Assembly: GCA_900542495.1 (NCBI GenBank)
Contig: UQNW01000002.1
Coordinates: 171,554 to 235,553, forward strand
Direction of reading: 5' to 3'
Origin: an uncultured Roseburia sp.
GTDB taxonomy: Bacteria > Bacillota > Clostridia > Lachnospirales > Lachnospiraceae
DNA length: 64,000 nt
The stretch's first letter is position 1. Each line of letters starts with the position of its first letter. A program made the position numbers and the translations under genes. Positions 27,268 to 36,637 of the stretch are shown in pieces. The notes under the pieces were generated by a model that had not been told where the DNA came from, searched no databases, and saw only the letters and a list, made by a program, of their open reading frames with translations.

Positions 27268-28080
27268 TTAATTTATTTCAGAATAATAGGAATTATAAAT
27301 CTTAATCTCAACACGTCTGTTCCGTGCCCTTCCTTCCGGTGTGGAGTTGTCCGCAATCGGTACATATTCCCCTCGTCCGGATGACTTGATATGCGAAGGT
27401 TCTATCGTCGTGATATCACGCATGTAATCCGCGACATACAAAGCACGATACATCGAAAGCACATCATTGTTCTCATATTTTGAAGAATGCGTGAACGGAA
27501 CATTATCCGTATGTCCCTCTATCTCTATCATGTTCTGCTGATAACTCTGAAGAATCTTTCCAATCTTATCCATCAAAGGATAGGCTTCTGACTTGATCTC
27601 AGATTTTCCGGAATCAAACAGCACTGCACCATTTAAATTCAACAGCACATATTCCGCATTAAAATCGATTTCCACCTGATCCTGTATGCCATATTGTGCT
27701 ACAAGATCCTGCACCTGCTCTGCCATCTGTTCTGACTCGGCAAGCGCTTCCTCTTTGTACTCTTCCGCAACATCTGAACTTTCTGATGTATCCTCTGTCG
27801 TCTGCGTATTTGCCATCTGATTATAATAGATGTCATACATCTGTAACTGGCTCACGCCGGAAGAAACCATCTCACCATCTCCGATGGAAGCTCCACCACT
27901 CGGCAGAATACTAAAGCTGCTCTGCAAAGATGCAATCACCATCTCAAACTTCTCAGCATCCACTGTTGACATAGAAAACAGTAAAACGAAAAAGCAAAGA
28001 AGTAAATTCATAAGATCACTAAACGTCGCCATCCATGCCGGAGCGCCTGCCGGTGCTTCTTCTGTCTTCTTTCTTGCCAC
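27268..28080 (-). CDS. motB: Flagellar stator protein MotB
   Basis: Anchors the stator to peptidoglycan and carries the ion-binding aspartate. The 270 residues have Asp22 at the start of the single helix ATFSDLMNLLLCFFVLLFS. A plug-and-linker region follows, then an OmpA-like peptidoglycan-binding domain with IEGHTDNVPF and RGEYVPIADN near the end. It overlaps the motA stop by one base. The motA-motB pair sits inside the fla operon here, whereas in B. subtilis it is elsewhere. Confidence 0.96.
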   Translation of the reverse strand: MARKKTEEAPAGAPAWMATFSDLMNLLLCFFVLLFSMSTVDAEKFEMVIASLQSSFSILPSGGASIGDGEMVSSGVSQLQMYDIYYNQMANTQTTEDTSESSDVAEEYKEEALAESEQMAEQVQDLVAQYGIQDQVEIDFNAEYVLLNLNGAVLFDSGKSEIKSEAYPLMDKIGKILQSYQQNMIEIEGHTDNVPFTHSSKYENNDVLSMYRALYVADYMRDITTIEPSHIKSSGRGEYVPIADNSTPEGRARNRRVEIKIYNSYYSEIN

Positions 28081-28880
28081 TATGCTTCACCTCCGGCTGC
28101 TTCATCACCTTCTCCGAGACTTCCTACTGCCTGTGGTGTCAGGAATGATTTCAGCTTTTCTTCAATGACGCGCGGATTTTCACCTGCCTGAATGGAAAGC
28201 AATCCTTCCACGATCATTTCTTTTATTGCAACTTCTCTCTCATTATTCACCTTAAGCTTTGACGCAGTTGGATTACAAAGCCAGTTGGCGATCAATGAAC
28301 CATATAATGTAGTGACCAGGGCAACCGACATAGCCGGTCCGATACTCGATGCATCTTCCAGATTCCTAAGCATGTTAATAAGACCGATCAGCGTACCGAT
28401 CATACCCCATGCAGGACCTAATTCTGCCCATTTCTCCCAGAATGCGATTACTTTCTTATGTCTTTCTTCCATACAGGACAGGCTTGTCTCCATGATGCCA
28501 CGCACCAGTTCCGGATCCGTACCATCCACAACAAGCATTACGCCCTTTTTCATAAAATCGTCTTCAATATCATTGGCTGCTTCCTCTAATGCGAGCAAGC
28601 CTTCTTTTCTTGCCACATTAGAGAGATCAATGATCTTTTTGATTGTCTCTGCCGGATCTTCTGCCTTTTCCTTGAAGGTAAGTGTAATACCCTTCAGTCC
28701 GTTAATGAAATCCGGTAACTTGTGTGCTGCCAGTACACCGGAGATAGAACCTCCGACTGTTATGATGATAGACGCCGAATCAACCATGTTTTTCAAAGCT
28801 TCAAATCCACCATTACTGAAAACACCGAATACAAACATTACTGCGCCGAGTATTATACCGGCTAAAGATGCGATATCCAT
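28080..28880 (-). CDS. motA: Flagellar stator protein MotA
   Basis: Forms the ion-conducting stator with MotB. The ATG at 28880 is chosen because AGGTGG lies about five bases upstream; a GTG three codons earlier is also possible. The protein has four hydrophobic helices and a large cytoplasmic loop with charged residues. The conserved segment PAWGMIGTLIGLINML and a last helix containing SVALVTTLYGSLIANWL match MotA. The length of about 266 residues is normal. Whether protons or sodium are used cannot be decided by eye. Confidence 0.96.
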   Translation of the reverse strand: MDIASLAGIILGAVMFVFGVFSNGGFEALKNMVDSASIIITVGGSISGVLAAHKLPDFINGLKGITLTFKEKAEDPAETIKKIIDLSNVARKEGLLALEEAANDIEDDFMKKGVMLVVDGTDPELVRGIMETSLSCMEERHKKVIAFWEKWAELGPAWGMIGTLIGLINMLRNLEDASSIGPAMSVALVTTLYGSLIANWLCNPTASKLKVNNEREVAIKEMIVEGLLSIQAGENPRVIEEKLKSFLTPQAVGSLGEGDEAAGGEA

Positions 28881-28917
28881 ATCTTCCACCTGCCATCCTT
28901 GTTAATATATTTAAAAT

Positions 28918-29127
28918 TTAATTCTCATTTTCTGCTTTAAATCCAGTTTCCATAATTTCCCGCTTATATGATTTTACTAAACTTTTTATCTGTTGTCTAC
29001 TTTCTTTTACAATTATTTTGCGTCCTGTCGTGAAAGTAATCACGGTGTCCGGTGTTTCTTCGACAAGTTCGATCAGATCCGCATTGACCAAAATCTGTGT
29101 ACCATTTAATCTTGTCACTTCGATCAT
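28918..29127 (-). CDS. flbD: FlbD/SwrD family flagellar protein
   Basis: A small cytosolic protein that in B. subtilis (SwrD) raises motor power. Starting at ATG 29127 (AAAGG nine bases upstream) gives a 69-residue product beginning MIEVTRLNGTQILVNADLIE, which matches the family start. A longer form using an ATG three codons upstream has no proper spacing. It comes first after an internal promoter and precedes motA. Confidence 0.92.
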   Translation of the reverse strand: MIEVTRLNGTQILVNADLIELVEETPDTVITFTTGRKIIVKESRQQIKSLVKSYKREIMETGFKAENEN

Positions 29128-29181
29128 AGTGTTCATCCTTTCCCTATTAAAACAGACAATAAAAACAATGGAACAATGCTT

Positions 29182-29210
29182 AGTATACCATATCTTGTTG
29201 TAGTATGGAA
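29182..29210 (-). promoter_or_regulatory. Internal promoter before flbD
   Basis: On the minus strand TTCCAT and TATACT are 17 bases apart, with TG one base before the -10 (extended -10). It lies about 55 bases upstream of flbD and downstream of a hairpin that follows flgE, so stator and switch genes can be transcribed separately from hook genes. Confidence 0.65.
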
Positions 29211-29256
29211 CATATTTACTAAATAATCGTTACTTTTTTATGTTATTTCTAATCAA

Positions 29257-29288
29257 GGAGGAATCTATAACGTTTTACAGATTCCTCC
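29257..29288 (-). terminator. Perfect hairpin after flgE, probable weak terminator
   Basis: A perfect 10-bp stem (GGAGGAATCT/AGATTCCTCC) has a 12-base loop, just downstream of the flgE stop. Only TTGATT follows on the minus strand, so termination should be partial. The stem contains a GGAGG sequence. Confidence 0.5.
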
Positions 29289-29300
29289 ATTCAGTTTATA

Positions 29301-30959
29301 TTATCGTTTTAAGTTTACAAGTTCTTCTAATAATGTATCGGAAGTTGTAATAACACGGGAGTTTGCCTGGAAACCACGCTGTGTTGTGATCATGGAAGTA
29401 AACTCTGTGGAAAGATCTACGTTTGACATTTCCAGCTCACCGGTTGTCATGGAAGATCCGTCTGCGGAAATCTCCACACCGATTCCATCGAACTCACCGG
29501 AGTTTAAGGTTGTGCGGTAGCAGCTCTCTCCGACTTTCTCAAGACCGGATGCGTTGGAGAACTGTGCAACTGCGATCTGTCCCAACAATTCCGTATTACC
29601 ATTGTCGTATGTACCATAGATACGTCCGTTTGTGTCAATGGAGATACCTGTCATTGCACCAAGCTTGCGTCCTTTTCCGGTTGTACCGTCCACTGCTCCG
29701 GCATCTGCGCCGATTGTGGATTTACCGCTGTTATTGTAGTTTAAGCACTGGGAGAAATCTACATTGATATTGGCAAAGTTTCCATTGGCGTTTAAGCTTG
29801 TAGTGTTCAGATTCAATTCCACACTCTTATCTGTTCCGCCACCAATGCTGTTAAACTTTCCATCCTCTGTATTGAATTTTAATAAATTAGTTGCGCTTTT
29901 CTTTTTAATCTGATAAGAAAAAGATCCGTCTGCATTTTTAACCCTTTCAAATTTATAATCATCATTACCTGCTTTGTCACTATCCTGTATGTTTTTAAAA
30001 TTTCCATCGGAAACGCCAAAAACGTCTTTAATAGTTTTGCCAGTGTTTCCAATAGTTCCGTCTGTATTAATAGCTACCTCAGCATTATTCGCATTATCAT
30101 CTGTCAGTTTTCCAGTTTTCGGATCAAAAGTATATCCACATCCCGGCAAGGTTGATGAATAAGAAGCAATTGTTGTCTCTGTATCTGTATTACCAAAGAT
30201 TTCTTTCATCTGTGCCTGTGTGAATCCCTCAGTAATATTCTTATTATTGCTATCTAAAATAGATGTCAGTTCTACTGTATACTCTCCATCTTTCGCAGTT
30301 GCCTTGATTGCAAATTTTGCTGTGTACTGATAGCCAAGATTATCGTAAAAGTTAAGATTCATAACTTTTCCGGCATCACTCTTAACATCCGCATCATTCT
30401 CATCCAGCACACCAGCGATGGTAGCCTGTGTGGTTGCTTCCGGTGCAGAAGTCAGGTTCTTCTCCTGCATGATACGGAGTGCCGAAACAGTATCCTTACG
30501 GATTTCACCTGTTGTCTCGTCAACCTGCCATCCCATAACCGTATAACCTGTTGAGGACATACATAAGTTACCGGAACCGTCTACATAGAAAGAACCGGAA
30601 CGGGTAAATACATTCTCAGAACCATTGTTTACAATAAAGAAGTTTGTTGAGTTTTTATCGGTCAGACGGATATCAAATGGATTTCCGGTTGTCTCAGATG
30701 CACCTGCAGAAGTGATGCTGACTTTGGTTGCTGCCGCAGTTGTACCGAGACCGATCTGTTTTGCATTGACACCGCCGGTACCAGTGGTTGCGTTTGCTCC
30801 GGATGCATTCGAAGTGGTCTGATATAAGATATCACTGAATGTTACGGAAGAAGATTTAAAAGCTACTGTGTTGACGTTGGCGATATTGTTACCGATCACG
30901 TCCATTCTTGTCTGATGTGTCTTTAAACCTGACACAGCAGAGTACATTGATCTCATCAT
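29301..30959 (-). CDS. flgE: Flagellar hook protein FlgE
   Basis: Forms the curved hook that joins rod and filament. The 552 residues have the conserved N-terminal coiled segment MRSMYSAVSGLKTHQTRMDVIGNNIANVNT and the C-terminal rod segment TEFTSMITTQRGFQANSRVI. A long variable domain lies between them (about residues 220-400) with many Asp/Asn/Thr residues. Length exceeds that of B. subtilis FlgE, and the excess lies in the exposed domain. It follows flgD and the TIGR02530-type gene. Confidence 0.95.
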   Translation of the reverse strand: MMRSMYSAVSGLKTHQTRMDVIGNNIANVNTVAFKSSSVTFSDILYQTTSNASGANATTGTGGVNAKQIGLGTTAAATKVSITSAGASETTGNPFDIRLTDKNSTNFFIVNNGSENVFTRSGSFYVDGSGNLCMSSTGYTVMGWQVDETTGEIRKDTVSALRIMQEKNLTSAPEATTQATIAGVLDENDADVKSDAGKVMNLNFYDNLGYQYTAKFAIKATAKDGEYTVELTSILDSNNKNITEGFTQAQMKEIFGNTDTETTIASYSSTLPGCGYTFDPKTGKLTDDNANNAEVAINTDGTIGNTGKTIKDVFGVSDGNFKNIQDSDKAGNDDYKFERVKNADGSFSYQIKKKSATNLLKFNTEDGKFNSIGGGTDKSVELNLNTTSLNANGNFANINVDFSQCLNYNNSGKSTIGADAGAVDGTTGKGRKLGAMTGISIDTNGRIYGTYDNGNTELLGQIAVAQFSNASGLEKVGESCYRTTLNSGEFDGIGVEISADGSSMTTGELEMSNVDLSTEFTSMITTQRGFQANSRVITTSDTLLEELVNLKR

Positions 30960-31045
30960 AATGAAATGACCTCCTAAAGTTCTTTTGGCGCAGGGTGTCT
31001 GGTTTCTTCTGTCAGTCAGAAACCGATTGCTCCCCTAAGGTCCAG

Positions 31046-31444
31046 CTATATGATCACTGCGCCATCAATATTGGTATATATGTTGTCATCGGATTCCGTG
31101 CGGTCCATTGCCGTCACAACTGTTTTGTTTGGGACATTTACAATGAATGCCAGAGAATCAACGATTACGAGTGACTCCCGAATTCCCTTTTCACTTGCTT
31201 TTTGAACTCCACTCTCCAGCCGTTCGCTCTGTTCTTTTGACAGATTGATCTTTCTGTTCTCCAGTCTCATGGAGGCATGTTTGGAAAATTTCAGTTCCAA
31301 GCTCTCAGAAACATCCTGTTTCTGTTTTAAAATTTCCTCAAAGGACAATCCCGATGCATTGACTGTGGAATTTCCTTTTCCGGTACCAAGATAACGGTCC
31401 GTGATCTGTTCAATCGAAGTGAATTGGTTATTAATTTTATTCAT
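31046..31444 (-). CDS. TIGR02530-type flagellar operon protein
   Basis: A 132-residue cytosolic protein with the family core LSFEEILKQKQDVSESLELKF, FSKHASMRLENRKINLS and DSLAFIVNVPNKTVVTAMD. This family is found next to flgD and flgE in Firmicute fla operons. Its function is unknown; a chaperone or regulator of hook assembly has been suggested by position only. Its gene lies 14 bases downstream of flgD. Confidence 0.85.
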   Translation of the reverse strand: MNKINNQFTSIEQITDRYLGTGKGNSTVNASGLSFEEILKQKQDVSESLELKFSKHASMRLENRKINLSKEQSERLESGVQKASEKGIRESLVIVDSLAFIVNVPNKTVVTAMDRTESDDNIYTNIDGAVII

Positions 31445-31458
31445 AACCCCATCTCCTG

Positions 31459-32373
31459 TTACTCTGTCCTGTCTGAACTGTTATCTGTTGTATCTCCTGA
31501 TCCTGCACTTTCTGTTTCTTCTGTTTTGTCTGTCCTGCCAGCATCTTCCGATTTGTCTGTACTGTCTGTTTTGCCTGTACTATCAGATTTGTCTGTGCTA
31601 TCCGTCTTGTCTGTACTGTCAGTCTTGCCTGTGCTGTCCGTCTTGCCTGTACTGTCAGTTTTGTCTGTTCCATCCGCTTTGTCAGATTTGTCTGTTTTGT
31701 CAGATCCATCTGCAGATTCGTTTGCCTTGATCAGTTCTTTTAATCTTGCCTCAAGTTCTTCAAACTTCTTCCAGGAATCTTTGGAAACGAATTTCTTCTG
31801 GTAATCGCTCAGTCCATCATACATCTTACGGATGCTCTCAATATCATCCTTGTTTGCAAGCGAGATTGAATTTTTGGATGGCAGTAATGAAATTGCGGAT
31901 TTAATTGTCTCTGCAAGTGTCACTGCTTCCATATAATCTGCATCTGCAACAGTATCCAGATCCTTCAGGTTGTAAAGTCCATCATTGACAGAAAGAAATG
32001 TTTCTCCGTTTTTGTGAAGTACATAATCACAGGTTCCTGCGATATAGCTTGTCTCTCCTGTTGTAGATGAAGTCACTTTCATGATGACATACTTGCCAAC
32101 CAGATCATTTGCCGAAGAAGCCTCGATCGTACTCTGCACACTAAGCTGTGACTCCAACTGTGAGAAGGTCGCAAGCTGTGCAATATACTCGGTATTACTT
32201 GTCGGTTCCAACGGATCCTGATACTGCATCTCTGCGCATAAAATCTGTAAGAACTGGTCATAACCAAGCTCGTTGGTCTTTTTATCTTTCTCGGACGATT
32301 TTGTTGATGTACTGCCTGTACCGGTAGTCTCATCTATAAATTTTCCATCTTTTACCTGCTGAATTAACGCCAT
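31459..32373 (-). CDS. flgD: Hook-cap protein FlgD with fused helical module and repeat tail
   Basis: FlgD caps the growing hook. The first part has the conserved FlgD N-terminus with LGYDQFLQILCAEMQYQDPLEP and NTEYIAQLATFSQLES, followed by a short FlgD core. From about residue 150 to 218 there is an extra helical module, LLPSKNSISLANKDDIE followed by YDGLSDYQKKFVS. It resembles the short helical repeats common in Gram-positive surface proteins. From about residue 220 to the end the protein is a Thr/Asp/Ser/Lys tail with six-residue repeats. At 304 residues it is about twice the length of simple FlgD proteins. Frame is open throughout. The role of the added parts is unknown. Confidence 0.9.
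   Translation of the reverse strand: MALIQQVKDGKFIDETTGTGSTSTKSSEKDKKTNELGYDQFLQILCAEMQYQDPLEPTSNTEYIAQLATFSQLESQLSVQSTIEASSANDLVGKYVIMKVTSSTTGETSYIAGTCDYVLHKNGETFLSVNDGLYNLKDLDTVADADYMEAVTLAETIKSAISLLPSKNSISLANKDDIESIRKMYDGLSDYQKKFVSKDSWKKFEELEARLKELIKANESADGSDKTDKSDKADGTDKTDSTGKTDSTGKTDSTDKTDSTDKSDSTGKTDSTDKSEDAGRTDKTEETESAGSGDTTDNSSDRTE
31558..31683 (-). repeat. flgD: Seven tandem 18-bp repeats encoding the FlgD tail
   Basis: Seven contiguous 18-bp units, each encoding variants of Thr-Asp-Ser-Thr-Gly/Asp-Lys, make up most of the C-terminal tail of FlgD. The units differ by a few bases. The unit length keeps frame, so strains could vary in tail length. Confidence 0.92.
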
Positions 32374-32395
32374 TGTCTCTCTCCTTTCTCAAAAC

Positions 32396-33886
32396 TTATG
32401 CAGTGTAATCTACACTGTTTCCCTGTTCTGCCATCATTTTGGCTGCCAGAGTTTCTTCTTCCGACATCACGCCGGATAATTCACTTAAATCATTCAGATT
32501 TAATCTGCGGGTTCTGCCTTTTTCTTTTTCCTGCTGCTCGCCCTGCTGTTTTTCACCTTCTGCATTCTGCTCAAGGTTTTTCTCAAACTCATGGCTTGCA
32601 ACGGTCACTTCAACAGCATCCACTTTCACACCAGCCTGCTCTAAATTCTGTCTGAGTTCTACGGTCTGGGCTTCTAATGCCTCTTTTACCACTGCATTCT
32701 GTGTCATGATCTTTGCTGTTACCGCACCTTCCTGCTCGGTAACCTTAAGAATGATCTTTCCGAGGTTCTGCGGGTTCAGCTGTAACTCCATGCTCGTCTT
32801 ATCTTCTGTCAGGATCACTCTTGCGGACTCTACGATCTGATCGATCACATCCTGTGTGTTGACCGTTTGCGGTAATGGCTCTGCTGTCTCTACGTTTGTG
32901 ATCTCCTGTGCCACCTGATGCTGTGGTGTAACCACTGTCTCATTTGCTGCCGGAACGTTGCCTTTTGTGAATTTGAAACTGCTGTCTGTGTCAGAAGTAT
33001 TCTTCTGTTCTCCGGAATCTTCTGTCTCGTTTTCCAAGTTCTGCGCTTCCGGAATGATTTCCTGCTCGGAAACATCCTCTGTCACATCAGATTGTGCTGT
33101 ATCTTCTATGACTTCTGTCTGTTCTTTGACTGGTGCATTTTCCACTGCTTTTGTCTGACGTTTATCCTCCACCGTAATGTCCGGTGTCCGGGCAGCTGTA
33201 TCTGCAATGGCTGTCTGCTCCGGTTCAACTGACGATGTGGTATTGTCCTGTGAAACTGTTTCTTCCACATTTGCCACAGTATCATCCGCTGCGAGAGCAA
33301 CTGCTTTCTGGAATTCTTCAACATTCATTCCAAGTGCATTTAAAACATCTTTTCCAATGTCGTTCACACTCTGCAGTATGTTCACAAACTGTTCGCTGCA
33401 TAAAAGCTGCTGTACGCTGTCTGCTCCGGTAAGTTCTGCCACAAGATTTGCAAGATTGTTCTGATTGAGTAAATCCTGAAACTGAAGTCCAAGTGTCTGC
33501 ATAGCCGCTTCGATAGCTTCGTCTGTCACGCCGAGTTCTTCTTTTAAAACTTCTTTGACGTCTTTTGTAAACTGCTCTAACTGCTCTTTTACTGTGTCAT
33601 CAGATGTAACCTGCTTCGTCTCCGATGCAATGGTATTATCTTTGTACTGGTACTTCTGGTAATTGTCCGATACTGTATTGGTATCTTTTCCGGAAGCTGC
33701 AGTTTTTACAGTTTCGTTATGGTTGACATCCGCATAAGCTGCTGTCTGACGGTTGTTTGTCTGTTTCATCATAGTGCCAAAATCAACTTTTGCATTTGTA
33801 CTTCTCGTGGTATTATCTGTGCCCTGTACGGACTGCGTATTTTGTGCCAACAGTTTTCCTAAATCGGAAATGGTTGTACCTGCCAT
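32396..33886 (-). CDS. fliK: Flagellar hook-length control protein FliK
   Basis: A secreted ruler that triggers the FlhB switch when the hook reaches length. The 496 residues comprise a long Thr/Glu/Gln/Val-rich, poorly ordered N-terminal part. The conserved C-terminal domain contains MELQLNPQNLGKIILKVT and the following AKIMTQNAVVKEALEAQ segment (about residues 365-410). The acidic low-complexity middle part varies freely in this family. It lies between the ylxF-like gene and flgD. Confidence 0.92.
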   Translation of the reverse strand: MAGTTISDLGKLLAQNTQSVQGTDNTTRSTNAKVDFGTMMKQTNNRQTAAYADVNHNETVKTAASGKDTNTVSDNYQKYQYKDNTIASETKQVTSDDTVKEQLEQFTKDVKEVLKEELGVTDEAIEAAMQTLGLQFQDLLNQNNLANLVAELTGADSVQQLLCSEQFVNILQSVNDIGKDVLNALGMNVEEFQKAVALAADDTVANVEETVSQDNTTSSVEPEQTAIADTAARTPDITVEDKRQTKAVENAPVKEQTEVIEDTAQSDVTEDVSEQEIIPEAQNLENETEDSGEQKNTSDTDSSFKFTKGNVPAANETVVTPQHQVAQEITNVETAEPLPQTVNTQDVIDQIVESARVILTEDKTSMELQLNPQNLGKIILKVTEQEGAVTAKIMTQNAVVKEALEAQTVELRQNLEQAGVKVDAVEVTVASHEFEKNLEQNAEGEKQQGEQQEKEKGRTRRLNLNDLSELSGVMSEEETLAAKMMAEQGNSVDYTA

Positions 33887-33927
33887 ATGGTCTCCTCCTT
33901 TCTTTAAGATATCGTATTGCTTTTTAT

Positions 33928-34779
33928 CTATTCTGAAGGCTCCATGATCTCCGTTACTTTTGCTGCAGTATCGGAATTCATTTTGCCAAGAATATCGGCT
34001 CTGGACTGTGTATCCAGATTTGATAATATATCTGCTACCAATTGAAGGTTATCTGTCATTGTGTCAAAAATGGCTGCTGCCTCTTTCGGCTTCATGTTGG
34101 AATATGTTTTTACATAGTCATCCATCTGCTCATCCGTCAGCGTCTGCTCAACCACCTGTTTATAAAGAACTTCTGCATTTGCTGCGTCAATACTCTCGTA
34201 ATATTCCTTATAATTACTTATATCGGGAGCATCATCGGAAAAGACAACATCCTCATACCATTTTTCTTTTTCCTGCTCAAACGCTGCCTCATTCTGCTTG
34301 TAAGTATCTAACTCTTTTGCTTTCTCCTCTAACTCTGCGATATAATCTGCATCCGAATTTGCACTGTTCTGTGCGTCAGCCAACTCAATCTCAAGTTCCT
34401 TGATCCGGTTGATTGCATCATCAAGATTCGTGTAAGCATACTGGCTGTCCTCTGTTGAGACCTCTTCCACAGCAGAATCCGGCAAAATCTTATTCAGATA
34501 AGGAACATCTTTGATCACCGGGGCAAGCACGCCTGAACCAAAGCCGCCAACATCTAATTTGATCAGCATTGCAAAGATTGCAAGCCAGATTAAAATAATA
34601 ATGATAGTGACAAAGAAAACAAGGATTTTGCCACCGACGGTTTCTTCCTCGCCGTCTAAGTCATCTGCGTTTTTCTGTTTTTTCTTCTTTTTTTCCAGCT
34701 TCTTTGCTGCTTTTAACTGTTTTTTATCTAAAGTTTTATTTTCCTGTTGTAATTCTTCCTGTTGCATTTCATCTGCCAT
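33928..34779 (-). CDS. MotE/YlxF-like membrane coiled-coil protein
   Basis: A protein of about 283 residues when begun at ATG 34779 (MADEMQQEEL). It has a Lys-rich cytoplasmic start, one membrane helix (about residues 48-70), a coiled coil and a C-terminal MgtE-N-like domain with YSNMKPKEAAAIFDTMTDNL. Homologues (YlxF, MotE) sit after fliJ. MotE is thought to help stator assembly. Start choice is uncertain: 34791 is also possible but has its purine-rich site almost touching the ATG. Confidence 0.82.
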   Translation of the reverse strand: MADEMQQEELQQENKTLDKKQLKAAKKLEKKKKKQKNADDLDGEEETVGGKILVFFVTIIIILIWLAIFAMLIKLDVGGFGSGVLAPVIKDVPYLNKILPDSAVEEVSTEDSQYAYTNLDDAINRIKELEIELADAQNSANSDADYIAELEEKAKELDTYKQNEAAFEQEKEKWYEDVVFSDDAPDISNYKEYYESIDAANAEVLYKQVVEQTLTDEQMDDYVKTYSNMKPKEAAAIFDTMTDNLQLVADILSNLDTQSRADILGKMNSDTAAKVTEIMEPSE

Positions 34780-34819
34780 AATCTTATCCATGCCTTTCGT
34801 GTATATTGCCTTATCAGAG

Positions 34820-35275
34820 TTATGGTGTATCTGACATTCCCTCATGATAGGTGTAACTTACAAGTTCATCTATCTCTTTGTTCTCTGCATACTGCATTTC
34901 CTGTTTAAACACTTCAAACGCCTGCTCTTTTAACTTCTCATGCGTTTTCCGTTCCATCATGACCTCATTTAACTTGTTTCTGGCAAGCTCCACATTTTTT
35001 TCCGCCACGTGCACATTCATCATCTGGCTGCGCTGCATGGTCTTCATGGCATCTACTGCCCGCTTGCACTCCTTGATCTTTGGAACATCAATCGTTCCGT
35101 TTACAAGCTTTCTTGCCTGACTTTCATAGCCAGCCTTGCGGAACATGATCTGCTGTAGCTTTGCCTGCTCATCCATCAGTTTTGCATTAGCAGTTCCGTA
35201 GGCAATCTTTGCCTGACCTTCCATTTTCTCTTTGATATCCAAAATGCTTTGCATGCGGTATGCAAACTTTGCCAT
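34820..35275 (-). CDS. fliJ: Flagellar export chaperone FliJ
   Basis: A 151-residue, wholly helical coiled-coil protein beginning MAKFAYRMQSILDIKEKMEG, the usual FliJ opening. FliJ connects the FliI ATPase ring to FlhA. It follows fliI with a 39-base gap. The coiled-coil length and the Met-rich middle are normal for the family. Confidence 0.93.
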   Translation of the reverse strand: MAKFAYRMQSILDIKEKMEGQAKIAYGTANAKLMDEQAKLQQIMFRKAGYESQARKLVNGTIDVPKIKECKRAVDAMKTMQRSQMMNVHVAEKNVELARNKLNEVMMERKTHEKLKEQAFEVFKQEMQYAENKEIDELVSYTYHEGMSDTP

Positions 35276-35314
35276 GTGAATCCTCCCTTAACTGCGGAGC
35301 ATATGAACTGTATT

Positions 35315-36631
35315 TTAATCCTGAAAAAGTGCCCGGAGCAGATTGATCTCCTCATCAAACTGGAACTTCTCATCTGTCTTCTGTGTCAGAAAATCATTTA
35401 CAGCATCAATTTTCTGGATCGCATAATCAATGTTTTTATTGGAACCGTTTTTGTATGCTCCAATGTTGATCAGATCTTCCGCCTCATTATAAGTAGCAAG
35501 CACGTTTTTCAGTTTTCCTGCCAGTTCCTTATGTTCGGATGTTGCGATCGCACTCATTACCCTGGAAATACTCTGTAAAATGTCAATCGCCGGATAATGG
35601 TTTTTATGTCCTAACTTTCTCGACAACATAATATGACCGTCCAAGATACTTCTTGCAGTATCGGTGATCGGTTCGTTAAAATCATCACCATCTACTAAAA
35701 CAGTATAAAGTCCTGTGATAGAACCCTTATCTGAAGTTCCGGCACGCTCTAAAAGCTTCGGCATTTCGGAATATACACTCGGTGGATATCCCCTTGTAAC
35801 CGGAGGCTCCCCGGATGCCAGTCCAATCTCCCTCTGTGCCATGGAAAAACGTGTCAGGGAGTCCATCATGAGCAGAACATCTTTGCCCTGATCCCTGAAA
35901 TACTCTGCGATCGCTGTCGCGGTCATTGCTGCTTTCTTACGGATCAGTGCTGGTTTATCTGAAGTTGCCACAACTACGACAGAACGCTTCATACCTTCTT
36001 CTCCAAGGTCACGCTCCACGAATTCACGCACCTCACGACCACGCTCACCAATTAACGCGATAACATTGATATCTGCCTTTGTATTCCGGGCAAACATACC
36101 AAGCAGGGTACTTTTTCCAACACCGGAACCTGCAAAAATTCCGATACGCTGTCCTTTTCCAACTGTGATAAGACCATCTACTGCCTTAACCCCCAGTGGA
36201 AGCACTTCACTGATGATTTTTCTTGCCATCGGGTCCGGCGGCGCTGCATCTACCGGATATTCACAAAGTGTACCGATTGTATCGGTGTCTGTCTGGCGGC
36301 CGACACCATCTAACGTATGTCCTAATAGTTCATTTCCTACAGAGACAGATAAAGGATGCCCCGTATTTTCCACGATACATCCTACTCCAATTCCTTCCAC
36401 GCTGTCATAAGGCATTAAAAGTAGTCTCTTATCCCTGAAACCCACAACCTCAGCCATTACCACTGTGTCTGTTTCTTCATCAATGATAATTCTGCATAAG
36501 TCATTCAGTTTTGCATCCGGACCAACAGATTCAATTGTCAGACCTACAATTTTCACAACTTTTCCAAGCCGCTTAAAATAGGTGTTCTCTGCCAGCCGTA
36601 AATACTTGTTATACCTGCTATCCACTTTCAA
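35315..36631 (-). CDS. fliI: Flagellar export ATPase FliI
   Basis: A hexameric ATPase that unfolds or releases export substrates. The 438 residues include Walker A GIFAGSGVGKSTLLGM near residue 165, the ALIGERGREVREF motif, Walker B VLLMMDSLTRFSMAQREI and the GEPPVTRGYPPSVY segment shared with F1-ATPase beta subunits. The length is standard. It lies between fliH and fliJ. Confidence 0.97.
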   Translation of the reverse strand: MKVDSRYNKYLRLAENTYFKRLGKVVKIVGLTIESVGPDAKLNDLCRIIIDEETDTVVMAEVVGFRDKRLLLMPYDSVEGIGVGCIVENTGHPLSVSVGNELLGHTLDGVGRQTDTDTIGTLCEYPVDAAPPDPMARKIISEVLPLGVKAVDGLITVGKGQRIGIFAGSGVGKSTLLGMFARNTKADINVIALIGERGREVREFVERDLGEEGMKRSVVVVATSDKPALIRKKAAMTATAIAEYFRDQGKDVLLMMDSLTRFSMAQREIGLASGEPPVTRGYPPSVYSEMPKLLERAGTSDKGSITGLYTVLVDGDDFNEPITDTARSILDGHIMLSRKLGHKNHYPAIDILQSISRVMSAIATSEHKELAGKLKNVLATYNEAEDLINIGAYKNGSNKNIDYAIQKIDAVNDFLTQKTDEKFQFDEEINLLRALFQD

Positions 36632-36637
36632 CCATCC

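Noticed and set aside
31401..31804. Plus-strand ORFs rich in Leu, Ser and Val opposite flgD
   Set aside because: They arise from the 18-bp repeats read on the wrong strand.
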